DNA of 62,059 nt, taken from the IMG/VR virus record IMGVR_UViG_3300008261_000109, positions 1 to 62,059 of that record. The stretch is one strand, 5' to 3'. The notes below the pieces were generated by a model. It did not search any database and was not told the origin of the DNA. It saw only the letters and a program-made list of their open reading frames with translations. A program made the position numbers and the translations under genes. Every line of letters begins with the position of its first letter. Position 1 is the stretch's first letter. Below, piece after piece: positions 39,905 through 48,086 of the stretch. The DNA comes from a virus.

Positions 39905-40722
39905 TACATTTCTCCAACAAAATTAGCCACAGCTGGCATATCTCCTTGAAAATGATATGTGCCAATATGCGAGGTTTTCATCCAAGGACATAAATGAATT
40001 GTACCACCAATCTTACGCCACATTTGGCAGAACATATAATCTTCTGACAAGTAACGATCAGAACCACCGCCAACAATGCTGTCTTTTGTATCAATAACTG
40101 TATCAAAGAAAGCGTGAATGTATCGTGTACCATCAAAGTGTGCTTGGCCAACATGGTCTGGTTTGTAACGAATCATTGGATATGCTTCTTCCATTTTTTT
40201 AAACACATCACGTTTAATCATCATAAAACCTGTGCCAATTTCTAACACTTCTAATGGTTCTGTAACGCTAAATTGTGCTGTGCCTTTTACTGGATTAAAA
40301 ACATAATCACCAGTGAGTTTTTCTAATGTTTGTGCATCAATATCTGGATTCTTTACTACAGCAGTTTTGACTGATTTCCATTTGATTGCTTTTTTAGGAT
40401 AAGGACCACCAGAAACATCTTTGTCCATGGCCAATAAGGCAATTACATCTTGTGGATTAAAGTGAATATCTGAATCAATAAACAGCATATGAGTACATTC
40501 AGAACGATGAATATATTCATCCACCAAATAATTTCTTGCACGAGTAATTAACGATTCATTGAAAAGAAATGAAAATTTCACTTGCACTCCATATTGCATA
40601 CAAAGACCTTGCAAATCTAAACAAGCTTTCATGTATAGACCATGATTCATACCACCATACATTGGCGTGGCCACGAACAGGCTTTTCTTTTGTAATTCTT
40701 CTTTTTTAATTGAAATTTCCAT
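39904..40722 (-). CDS. GT-A glycosyltransferase in the replication region
   Basis: 272 residues. SLFVATPMYGGMNHGLY opening, NESLITRARNYLVDEY, HMLFIDSDIHFNPQDVI (DxD near 83), an insert with FMMIKRDVFKKMEEAYP, and SEDYMFCQMWRK near the C-terminus (the ED catalytic pair). Resembles Anp1/Mnn9-type GT proteins common in T4-like phages. Its place near clamp genes makes DNA-base or protein glycosylation conceivable; substrate unknown. Confidence 0.78.
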   Translation of the reverse strand: MEISIKKEELQKKSLFVATPMYGGMNHGLYMKACLDLQGLCMQYGVQVKFSFLFNESLITRARNYLVDEYIHRSECTHMLFIDSDIHFNPQDVIALLAMDKDVSGGPYPKKAIKWKSVKTAVVKNPDIDAQTLEKLTGDYVFNPVKGTAQFSVTEPLEVLEIGTGFMMIKRDVFKKMEEAYPMIRYKPDHVGQAHFDGTRYIHAFFDTVIDTKDSIVGGGSDRYLSEDYMFCQMWRKIGGTIHLCPWMKTSHIGTYHFQGDMPAVANFVGEM

Positions 40723-40737
40723 TTGTTCTCCGAAAAT

Positions 40738-40769
40738 AAAAAAAGAGGAGTTCGTTAATGATACTCCTC
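40738..40769 (-). terminator. Rho-independent terminator
   Basis: Minus strand stem GAGGAGT/ACTCCTC with an 11-base loop followed by seven T (40738-40744). It ends the short HTH-protein transcript before the glycosyltransferase gene. Confidence 0.85.
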
Positions 40770-40782
40770 TATAACCGATAGC

Positions 40783-41052
40783 TTAGTTAAAACTATAACC
40801 AGCAGATAATGCTGCACGAACCATAGCTTTGGTTGGTTTACCAATGCGATAGGCACGAACCTTTGTGCCATCACCACGGCGAACTGTGTTGGTGTAAATG
40901 CAGTGACCTTCTTGACGTAACTCATCAACACGAGCAGACACGTTTTGAATACCAAAACGAGCACGAGCTTGTGCTACAGTTAGGGTGTTGTAACCTTCAG
41001 ATTTACTCAAGAAATTGAGGATCTTTTGTTTGGCTGATAATTGCTTCTTCAT
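40783..41052 (-). CDS. Helix-turn-helix DNA-binding protein
   Basis: 89 residues from MKKQLSAKQKILNFL, with GGAG upstream. Winged-HTH-like layout: LSKSEGYNTLTVAQARARFG then IQNVSARVDELRQEGHCIYT (recognition helix and wing), ending in VRRGDGTKVRAYRIGK. Sits alone between its own promoter and a terminator, so it may be a separately controlled transcription regulator. Confidence 0.78.
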   Translation of the reverse strand: MKKQLSAKQKILNFLSKSEGYNTLTVAQARARFGIQNVSARVDELRQEGHCIYTNTVRRGDGTKVRAYRIGKPTKAMVRAALSAGYSFN

Positions 41053-41105
41053 ATAAAACTCCATAGTAAGTTAATAAAATAACCTTGCTTATTGCAAGTT
41101 CTCAC

Positions 41106-41135
41106 ATCATAACATTATATATGTGTGTGTGTCAA
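41106..41135 (-). promoter_or_regulatory. Sigma70 promoter for the HTH gene
   Basis: TTGACA (41130-41135), 18-base CA/TA-rich spacer, TATGAT (41106-41111) on the minus strand. The same -35, spacer length and -10 occur before UvsY (50671-50700). Confidence 0.7.
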
Positions 41136-41156
41136 GTATAATGATGGTATACTTGT

Positions 41157-42422
41157 TTATCTGCCAACTTGTGGCAAATACTTGGCCTTGGTTTTTTCCC
41201 AAGATAAATCAATTAAATCGTCATAGAAAAGTGTTTCATATGAAACCTTGTTTTTCTTTTGTAGTTGCCGAATACGACCTTTGGCATATTTGGTTTTCCA
41301 AATATTACTCAAAGCTTCTTCACTGGTATCAAATGATTTCACCAGTTCATCTTCTGTAATCTCCTTACGGAGAAATTCATTAGTATTATTATAGAGAGGA
41401 CTAAAATAGATGCCTCTCTGATGTTCAGTACGAATCAATTCTTTTGGTATCTGTAACTTAGAATAAGCAAAGTTTAATGAACGATTCTTGTGGTCACGTT
41501 TAAGTGGCAATCCTTGAGTGTTCTTGGCTTCCCACCATTCAAAATATTTACGAGTATGATTTTCTTTAATCCAATCAAATACAATTCTTTTGGTTGCTCT
41601 TGATGGTTCAAAGGCAACTGAACCTGATGAAAACCCCATTGGATTCCAATGTTCAAGTCCATCATACTGTGATAATCCGCCGGCTTTTGTTTTACCATAC
41701 AATGATGTTGTGGTAACTCCAGCAAGAACATCACCATACTGTCGCTTCCAATCTTTCTGAACTGTATCAGATAAACACATCAATGCCAGTAATTTGCCAC
41801 CCATGTAATTAAAACCAAGTGGTTGTAACGGAACGATGGTGGATCCAATTGCCGTATGATTAATCATATGTTGCTGTGTCTTAACATCTCTCGACCATCC
41901 GATTGCATTATCTCTCGGAGTCAAGTCCAGAAAGTCTGAGGAGATACAGATAACACCAAGATATTTGCCTGATACTTTATCGGTAAGAATGTAAAATAGA
42001 TTACGACCAATGTTAGAATTGTTCTTCATTGTGGAAGAAAAGGTACGAATGGCATTCCATCTCTCTGCTTCAGGTCCATTTGAAAGAACCATAATTGGTT
42101 GTAACTTTTCATAATCATCCGGATCTTTTGGTGTCCAGAAATTGGCTTTAACTTCGTTAATCATATCTCTTTGGCTAGGATCAACCATTTGCATTTCTTG
42201 ACCCCACAAAGTGGAAACTTCGTGTTGTGGATATCGTTCTTTTACTTCACACCATTTTTGATATAAAGTATACTCACGTACATCCATTTGAGAGGCATAT
42301 GTTAAGTCCTCAATTAGGACTTTCTTCATTACATCTTCATCAATGTGTTCAAATTTTTCAGCAGGATTTTTTTCTTGCCAAGTTTGCCATTGCTCTTCTA
42401 CATATTCAATAGGAGTTGCCAT
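41157..42422 (-). CDS. DruA-like (DUF4338-type) protein, copy B
   Basis: 421 residues. Core block: KYLGVICISSDFLDLTPRDN, AIGWSRDVKTQQHMINHTAI, IVPLQPLGFNYMGGKLLALM, DTVQKDWKRQYGDVLAGVTT, SLYGKTKAGGLSQYDGLEHW. This order matches DruA/DUF4338 (IGW..., NxxxI..P..p...L..k.L.L, DWxxxYG, ...ET..., GT/K..Y). Paralogue of 21767-22876. Transcribed after peptide deformylase, with adjoining ends. Its biochemical role in phages is not known to me. Confidence 0.58.
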   Translation of the reverse strand: MATPIEYVEEQWQTWQEKNPAEKFEHIDEDVMKKVLIEDLTYASQMDVREYTLYQKWCEVKERYPQHEVSTLWGQEMQMVDPSQRDMINEVKANFWTPKDPDDYEKLQPIMVLSNGPEAERWNAIRTFSSTMKNNSNIGRNLFYILTDKVSGKYLGVICISSDFLDLTPRDNAIGWSRDVKTQQHMINHTAIGSTIVPLQPLGFNYMGGKLLALMCLSDTVQKDWKRQYGDVLAGVTTTSLYGKTKAGGLSQYDGLEHWNPMGFSSGSVAFEPSRATKRIVFDWIKENHTRKYFEWWEAKNTQGLPLKRDHKNRSLNFAYSKLQIPKELIRTEHQRGIYFSPLYNNTNEFLRKEITEDELVKSFDTSEEALSNIWKTKYAKGRIRQLQKKNKVSYETLFYDDLIDLSWEKTKAKYLPQVGR

Positions 42423-42994
42423 TATTTCATTTTCATCTTTTTCATTAATTTACTTCTTTTTTGTAAACCAGATTGCAATGCCATTGGTTTAGTTTTACTA
42501 GTATACACTATTCCATTCATGTGGTCAAGCTCATGTTGAAAACAACGAGCAGATATGCCAGAAAAAGTGGCACCTTTCCATTCTCCATTAAAATCTTGGT
42601 AACGAACTCCTATTTCTGCCGGACGAGTAATTCTTAAACCTAATAATGGAAAAGAAAGGCAACCTTCAATCATGTGGTTTTCTTCTTTTGATATATTAAT
42701 AATTTCAGGATTAAAGAATGCCACATAATCATCATTGGTACCCATTACAAAAACTCTATATTTAAATCCGCATTGGTTGGCAGACAACCCATAACCACGA
42801 TAATATTTACAACTTTCTACCAAAGTAGAAGCAAACAAACTAGGATTAACCGGCGGATTATTAAAATCAAATTCTGGCATAACTTCAGTTAAAATTAAAT
42901 CGGTTTCTGGCACCAATTTAAAAATGTTAATTTGTTTTTTTGGTTCAGAAATTTTTACCGCATCTTCGGTATTAAACGTAATTATATCACTCAT
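42422..42994 (-). CDS. def: Peptide deformylase
   Basis: 190 residues. The three family motifs are intact: GLSANQ (69-74), EGCLSFP (110-116) with the metal Cys, and QHELDHMNG (153-161) with HExxH. Removes the formyl group from new proteins. Known as an auxiliary gene in several aquatic phages. The C-terminus is Lys/Met-rich. Four-base overlap with gp46 upstream. Confidence 0.95.
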   Translation of the reverse strand: MSDIITFNTEDAVKISEPKKQINIFKLVPETDLILTEVMPEFDFNNPPVNPSLFASTLVESCKYYRGYGLSANQCGFKYRVFVMGTNDDYVAFFNPEIINISKEENHMIEGCLSFPLLGLRITRPAEIGVRYQDFNGEWKGATFSGISARCFQHELDHMNGIVYTSKTKPMALQSGLQKRSKLMKKMKMK

Positions 42995-44706
42995 TTTGCC
43001 ACCTGACTAAAATTATTTTTCTTTTCAAATTTAATAATTGACCTGAATTTATCAAACAACTGGTCGCCCTTATGGGATATGACAAATATATTTGTGTCGT
43101 TACCCATTTCATGAATCAACTTCAAAAACTCCTCTGTGCCAACACCATCTAATGATGAATCAAACACTTCATCAAGTATCAACAGATTAGTATTGGTAGA
43201 ATTCTTTAACTTGGCTATCTGTCGCCATGTAAACAATAGTGCCAAGTCAATACGCATCTTCTCACCTTCTGAGAAATTAGCATAACTAAACTCATCACGG
43301 TGTCTTGATTTAATTGTTTCTTCAAACGATTCATTGATATTGAAGTTCACAAAGAAATCCATGGCCGTCAAATACTTATTAATCAATTTATTCATAATAG
43401 GTAAGTATTGACGAATAATCTTAGTCTTAATGCCAGTATCTTTTAGTAGGTTGCCGGCAAATTCATAATATTGTTTCTCTGATGCCAATTGCTCTTGTTT
43501 GGTAACCAATGTAGCCAGTTCTGTTTTAAGTTCTTTTAACTTGGCATTTTCTTCTTCTAGATTATCTTTACGATTAGATAACTCGTTAATTTCACTTTGT
43601 AACTTACCAATAAAATTATTAACGGCTGTGATAGTTGAATTATGTTTTACAACTTCGTTATTGTGTGCTTGTATGTGTTGTAGTATCTTTTGTATGGCAT
43701 CAATTCTATCACTTGTTTCTACAATTTGTTTTGCAATGTCCGTTAATGCATCATTAACTTCAACCTTAGTTCCGTTTAATGTGGTAATTTGTTGTTCTCT
43801 AAACTCTTGGTTGATGCCTTGTTTGCAAGTAGGACAATCACTATTATCGTGATAGAATCCTACCTCTTTTTCAATCTTCTTCAAACGAGATTCTAATTTA
43901 GATTCTAGATGAACCAGTTTGCCACTCTTTTTTTGCATGGCCATTTGATCCGAAATCTTACTGTTTAATACATCAATATGTTTTTGGATCAATTCAATGT
44001 CTTTGGTTAATTTTTTAACCTGTTCTTCTGAGTCGGCAATATCTTTTTGTTTTTTTTCAATCTCAGCATTATTATGTTTACGGTGTTCTTCAATACTTTG
44101 TTTTTGAAAGTTAATCTTTTCAGATGTTAAATCCATTTCATATTTGTTTTTGGTAGAAGTATCTTTAATGACAGCCATCTTCTCTTTGACTACACCATTC
44201 ATAGATGAAAAGATTTGAATGTCCAGTAAGTCCTCAATGATTGCTCGTCTATCTGCTGGAGATAATTGCATAAATGGAACAAATGAAGCCGAACCAAGAA
44301 TCACCACTTGAGTAAACGATTTATAATTTAATTTGAGAATAAATTTTTCTAAGTGTTCTTGATAATCTTTGGCTTTAGCATCTTGGTCAACCAGTATGCC
44401 ATTACAATATACCTCAAATGTATTTGGTTTAATACCACGAATTACTTTGTATTGTTTTTTACCAATAGAAAATTCAATCTCAACTATACAATCTTGTTGA
44501 TTGATGGAGTTAAGTAATTGTGGTTTATTGATTTTACGAAATGGTTTACCAAAGAGACCAAAACACAAGGCGTCTAGTATTGTAGATTTGCCTGCACCAT
44601 TATTACCAATGATAAGTGTATTTGGTGATTTGGTTAGATTGATTTCAGTAAAGTTTAATCCTGTTGAAAGAAAATTCTTCCAACGGACTTTTTCAAATTT
44701 AATCAT
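42991..44706 (-). CDS. 46: Recombination nuclease subunit, T4 gp46 (SbcC/Rad50-like)
   Basis: 571 residues. Walker A GNNGAGKST (34-42), a long coiled coil with zinc hook DCPTCKQG near 290, signature YANFSEGEKMRIDLALLF near 480, and Walker B LLILDEVFDSSLDG. ABC-type ATPase working with gp47 to resect DNA ends. All elements needed for activity are present. Confidence 0.95.
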   Translation of the reverse strand: MIKFEKVRWKNFLSTGLNFTEINLTKSPNTLIIGNNGAGKSTILDALCFGLFGKPFRKINKPQLLNSINQQDCIVEIEFSIGKKQYKVIRGIKPNTFEVYCNGILVDQDAKAKDYQEHLEKFILKLNYKSFTQVVILGSASFVPFMQLSPADRRAIIEDLLDIQIFSSMNGVVKEKMAVIKDTSTKNKYEMDLTSEKINFQKQSIEEHRKHNNAEIEKKQKDIADSEEQVKKLTKDIELIQKHIDVLNSKISDQMAMQKKSGKLVHLESKLESRLKKIEKEVGFYHDNSDCPTCKQGINQEFREQQITTLNGTKVEVNDALTDIAKQIVETSDRIDAIQKILQHIQAHNNEVVKHNSTITAVNNFIGKLQSEINELSNRKDNLEEENAKLKELKTELATLVTKQEQLASEKQYYEFAGNLLKDTGIKTKIIRQYLPIMNKLINKYLTAMDFFVNFNINESFEETIKSRHRDEFSYANFSEGEKMRIDLALLFTWRQIAKLKNSTNTNLLILDEVFDSSLDGVGTEEFLKLIHEMGNDTNIFVISHKGDQLFDKFRSIIKFEKKNNFSQVAK

Positions 44707-45779
44707 GCCTGTTCTTGGTTCAATGCCTCAACATATAATTCACGCATTACTGTTTTCAGCTTTTCATTATCAATATGTTCTTCTTGAATACCATCTACAA
44801 ACTTATTAATAATTGTGATGGTATCTTCTGCTTGATTTATCATATCATCTTCTACACCTTCTGTCAAGTCTGTAAAGTCCTCGGCAATAGTAATATCAAC
44901 AGGATTTACATTATACAAGTTATTCATCATTTTGTCAAACAGATAGGGGTTTGTTTTATTGATTACCACCACTTTAACATAGGTATTGGTGTATTTGCTT
45001 AAATCTTTATTGGTAATCTCGGTAATTGATTCCACTTTATCATCATAAGTGATTTTGTGGAACATGACATTTGGATTCTTTACAAAATCAAGACTCCGAT
45101 TGCTAAGGTCAAAAAGATGAAAGCCTCTAGGATCATTATAATCTTGCCAAGTAAGTTCATACGGGTTTCCAAGATAGTGAATACCGTCAGCTGAACTCCT
45201 ATGATGATAGTGACCACTAAAAGTAAAATCGAACTTTCTAAATAACTCACGACTTAATCCTTCCTGGCTTGGCATGCCACGATACATGGCAAAACCGGCA
45301 ATTTCAAAATGGCCCATACAGATTTGTGCATCTGTATTAGACATCTCAGAAATGGCATCATTATGGTTTTGAGGACAAATCCAAGGAATCATACAGATTG
45401 GATATTTTTCATTATTCAACCAAATTGTTTTTGGACTTGATATTACATTGATGTTACTATACTCTTGTAATAACAAATCAACCGAATTTACATCGTTGGT
45501 ATTTTTAAAATAGGTATCATGGTTGCCAGCCAACATATGTACTTGAATACCTTTGGCATATAATTTATCAAAAAACATCTCTCTTGTGCGTTTAAGTGTA
45601 AAGAAGTTTACATACTTTCTACGGTCAAATGTATCACCCAAAATAAGAACAGTATCAATGCCATGTTTTTCGAGAGTTGGGAAAAAAGTATCACGATAAA
45701 ATTTCTCATAATAATCTAAAAAATGAATTGAATCATTACGAGCACCAAAATGTTGATCGGTTATAATTGCTGTTTTCAT
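44703..45779 (-). CDS. 47: Recombination nuclease subunit, T4 gp47 (SbcD/Mre11-like)
   Basis: 358 residues. Metallophosphoesterase motifs: ITDQHFG (6-12), LGDTFDRRK near 47-55, AGNHDTY near 84-90, MGHFEIAG and SGHYHHRS near 194-201. Nuclease partner of gp46 for host DNA degradation and recombination. Starts overlap neighbours by a few bases. Confidence 0.95.
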   Translation of the reverse strand: MKTAIITDQHFGARNDSIHFLDYYEKFYRDTFFPTLEKHGIDTVLILGDTFDRRKYVNFFTLKRTREMFFDKLYAKGIQVHMLAGNHDTYFKNTNDVNSVDLLLQEYSNINVISSPKTIWLNNEKYPICMIPWICPQNHNDAISEMSNTDAQICMGHFEIAGFAMYRGMPSQEGLSRELFRKFDFTFSGHYHHRSSADGIHYLGNPYELTWQDYNDPRGFHLFDLSNRSLDFVKNPNVMFHKITYDDKVESITEITNKDLSKYTNTYVKVVVINKTNPYLFDKMMNNLYNVNPVDITIAEDFTDLTEGVEDDMINQAEDTITIINKFVDGIQEEHIDNEKLKTVMRELYVEALNQEQA

Positions 45780-46196
45780 TTATATAATACTTTCTATACC
45801 AAATTTTTCTTTTGCCACTTTATTAGTTTCTGGATGACCAGCACTTCGGCAATCAAATTGTCTACACGATCTTGGTCGATGGTCATAGATTGAACACTGG
45901 CCATCAATAAACATTGAACATCCTCCAGTAGGAGATTTTTTAAACATTGCCGCAAGTGGTCCAACATTAGGATTTTCCAAAATCATGTTTTTATCTGGTT
46001 GTATAAGACTTAGAGGATAACGGCCTGACGATACTTCTTCAGGAGTTAAAAATGGTGTTAATATTTCACAACATCTTGTACAGCTTCCACAAGGAACATC
46101 AGATATGGGAGCGCCGCTATCAATTGATGTTAAATTAATATTAATAATTTTATACTTATTTTCTTTCAATATCTTCTTCCTCACATTTTTCACCAT
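45780..46196 (-). CDS. YkgJ-type cysteine-cluster protein
   Basis: 138 residues. PCGSCTRCCEIL near 36-47 is the CxxCxxCC motif, followed by GGCSMFIDGQCSIYDHRPRS and CRQFDCRSAG; these match the zinc- or iron-chelating YkgJ family. May bind Fe-S or zinc. Given the phage-borne Fe-S assembly genes, it is a candidate client. The start is uncertain since it overlaps the preceding gene by 41 bases. Confidence 0.78.
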   Translation of the reverse strand: MVKNVRKKILKENKYKIININLTSIDSGAPISDVPCGSCTRCCEILTPFLTPEEVSSGRYPLSLIQPDKNMILENPNVGPLAAMFKKSPTGGCSMFIDGQCSIYDHRPRSCRQFDCRSAGHPETNKVAKEKFGIESII

Positions 46197-46944
46197 ACTG
46201 AATCTCTACAATTTTTAAAGGTTCATTTGAATTGTTTTGTAATTGGTGCCACACACCAATTGGTACATGTACAGTATTATGTTTATAGTATGTATTTTTT
46301 GATTTTGAACTAGGTCTTTGTTCGATGACGGTTGCTTCACCTTCAACAATATGCCAATGTTCATTTCTATATTGATGCTTTTGCATTGTTAAAGATTGAC
46401 CAGGATCCACAATTAATTCCTTAACTTTTGTATTTGGTGTTTCATATAATACACGATAGAATCCCCAAGGTCTTTTTGTTTTAGGAGATTTCCATTCGTT
46501 CAATAAATTTGAAGAAGAATTTAGCTTGATTTGACCACCAACACCAAAAACAAATTCAACACCATCAACAGACATTTCTGGTATGTTGTCTTTAGTTCTA
46601 TCACCGCCATTTGCAAATATGAATATAGTATTGTTATCACGCCATGTTTTCTTTACTGTATTCAATAGTCTAATTGCACTATCATCTGTGTCGTCAAAAT
46701 TAACAACATAGTCAACAGATTTAAGTGCTTTTATTATTTTAGACCGGTCGTGCCAATTCATAAAGGCTTTGCCTTTTTTACGAATCAACCACTCATCACT
46801 ATTAATACCAACAACAAGAATGTCGCCAAGGCTTTTGGCTTCATTCAAATAAGCAATATGGCCAGAATGTAGTGGATCAAATCCACCAGATACAACAATA
46901 ATCTTTTTAGTTTCGGTTTGGTTTTCTGTGGTCAATGTTGTCAT
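46156..46944 (-). CDS. Cytidylyltransferase-cupin fusion
   Basis: 262 residues. N-terminal domain (12-135): VVSGGFDPLHSGHIAYLNEA with HSGH, and GINSDEWL; this is the RfaE/TagD-type nucleotidyltransferase. C-terminal domain (about 155-255): KRPWGFYRVLYE, VKELIVDPGQSLTMQKHQY, EHWHIVEGEATV, and IGVWHQLQN, a mannose-6-phosphate isomerase-type cupin. Likely makes an activated sugar or polyol; the two domains are on one chain without a break. Confidence 0.87.
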   Translation of the reverse strand: MTTLTTENQTETKKIIVVSGGFDPLHSGHIAYLNEAKSLGDILVVGINSDEWLIRKKGKAFMNWHDRSKIIKALKSVDYVVNFDDTDDSAIRLLNTVKKTWRDNNTIFIFANGGDRTKDNIPEMSVDGVEFVFGVGGQIKLNSSSNLLNEWKSPKTKRPWGFYRVLYETPNTKVKELIVDPGQSLTMQKHQYRNEHWHIVEGEATVIEQRPSSKSKNTYYKHNTVHVPIGVWHQLQNNSNEPLKIVEIQYGEKCEEEDIERK

Positions 46945-47026
46945 AATATTTAATTTCCAATATAGAATCTATGGGTTGTTTAATACCAAATACAGCCACT
47001 TCTTCAAATTTATCAAATTCTACCAT
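46907..47026 (-). CDS. Small hypothetical protein (39 aa)
   Basis: ATG at 47024-47026, TAA at 46907-46909: MVEFDKFEEVAVFGIKQPID then a basic tail (HRKPNRN). Its end overlaps the nucleotidyltransferase start by 38 bases. Codon-like but short; may be a leader peptide. Confidence 0.4.
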   Translation of the reverse strand: MVEFDKFEEVAVFGIKQPIDSILEIKYYDNIDHRKPNRN

Positions 47027-47082
47027 TTAAACAGTAAAACATCTTTTTTATCCAAAGCTGGATAATATGTAACTTTGTACAT
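47020..47082 (-). CDS. 20-residue peptide (possible)
   Basis: ATG at 47080-47082 with AGGAG nine bases upstream, TAG at 47020-47022: MYKVTYYPALDKKDVLLFKW. It overlaps the next small ORF by seven bases. Small but with a good RBS. Confidence 0.35.
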   Translation of the reverse strand: MYKVTYYPALDKKDVLLFKW

Positions 47083-47086
47083 TATA

Positions 47087-47626
47087 CTACTCTCCTAAAA
47101 ATTTTTCAATACCTTTTGATTTCTTTACCACTTGTTTTTTGGCTTTCTTTGTTTTTTCATAAGTTTCTATAAATTCGGCTATGTTATCATATAGTTCGAA
47201 CTGTTTGGTTGTACCATCTTCAAACTCCATCATTTCCATTTCATCTAAAATACCCATTTGTTCTGTAGCTTTATACTTTACATACGTTTGTTTCTTTTCT
47301 TTACCTATTCTTCGTAAAAAGGCAAAATAGATAATTTGTGTAAAGTAGGCAAAGGGGTTCTTTGATTTAGCTGGATCAAAGTTGTCAAAATACTGTAAAC
47401 AATTTTCTATACCATCTGACATCATTTCATCACGGTAAGTATAGTTAATAAAATTAGGTTTATGGGATAGTCCTTCTGCTATTTTCATAAAGCACTCACC
47501 AATATAGTTTGGTATGGCAGGTTTAGGTTTCTTTTCCTTCTTGGCCTGTTTACAGGCCTCTTTGTAATCTACTAGTGCTTTTAAAAAATCTGCATTGTTT
47601 ATATAATGTTTTTGTTTAGTTGTCAT
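47087..47626 (-). CDS. 55: Late-transcription sigma factor, T4 gp55
   Basis: 179 residues from MTTKQKHYINNADFLKAL. Region-2-like features: YIGECFMKIAEGLSHKPNF, YRDEMMSDGIENCLQYFDNF and NPFAYFTQIIYFAFLRRIGK. gp55 directs host RNA polymerase to TATAAATA late promoters, and several such boxes are present in this window. The C-terminus is Lys-rich. Confidence 0.93.
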   Translation of the reverse strand: MTTKQKHYINNADFLKALVDYKEACKQAKKEKKPKPAIPNYIGECFMKIAEGLSHKPNFINYTYRDEMMSDGIENCLQYFDNFDPAKSKNPFAYFTQIIYFAFLRRIGKEKKQTYVKYKATEQMGILDEMEMMEFEDGTTKQFELYDNIAEFIETYEKTKKAKKQVVKKSKGIEKFLGE

Positions 47627-47644
47627 ATTTGCCACATAATGTTA

Positions 47645-47673
47645 TTGACATCCGCTTGACAGATGTGTATAGT
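47645..47673 (+). promoter_or_regulatory. Sigma70-like promoter on the plus strand
   Basis: TTGACA (47645-47650), 17 bases, TATAGT (47668-47673), pointing into the antisense strand of the Sm-like gene at 47706-48086. No plus-strand gene follows, so an antisense RNA is one possible product. Confidence 0.45.
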
Positions 47674-47705
47674 CGAGTATGTCCTTGGTTAAAAGTATTA
47701 AAGGT

Positions 47706-48086
47706 CTAATGTAATAGATTACCGTCATGGTTTAAATCTTGAAAATGTTCTAAAGCTTCATCTATTTCTTCATCACTCATCTCTTGAACCATTTTTTTAG
47801 CTTTTAGTAAATCTTGTATTTTCTTTATTGTGTTCACATAATACTCACAAAAATCATCAGCAGGATCAATTACACAAAGTATATCTTGTTTTTCCAACAC
47901 AGTTTCGTTTTTTTTAATTAATTGAATAGGCAACCAATGTTTCATCACAAGGCCAAGTTCTCGACCTTGAAATTCTAAATCAACACACATTGGTTCACTA
48001 ATGTCATATGCATTCATGCCGTTGGCAGTTAATTGCCCAACAATATCTTCACCATTCTTTAACCTGACTATTTTTATATTGTTCAT
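47706..48086 (-). CDS. Sm-fold-like small phage protein, copy B
   Basis: 126 residues. MNNIKIVRLKNGEDIVGQLT opening followed by DISEPMCVDLEFQG repeats the LKxGExIxGxI...P pattern of the protein at 29392-29703. The C-terminal half is helical and acidic. Overlaps UvsW by four bases. RNA-binding role only suspected. Confidence 0.6.
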   Translation of the reverse strand: MNNIKIVRLKNGEDIVGQLTANGMNAYDISEPMCVDLEFQGRELGLVMKHWLPIQLIKKNETVLEKQDILCVIDPADDFCEYYVNTIKKIQDLLKAKKMVQEMSDEEIDEALEHFQDLNHDGNLLH

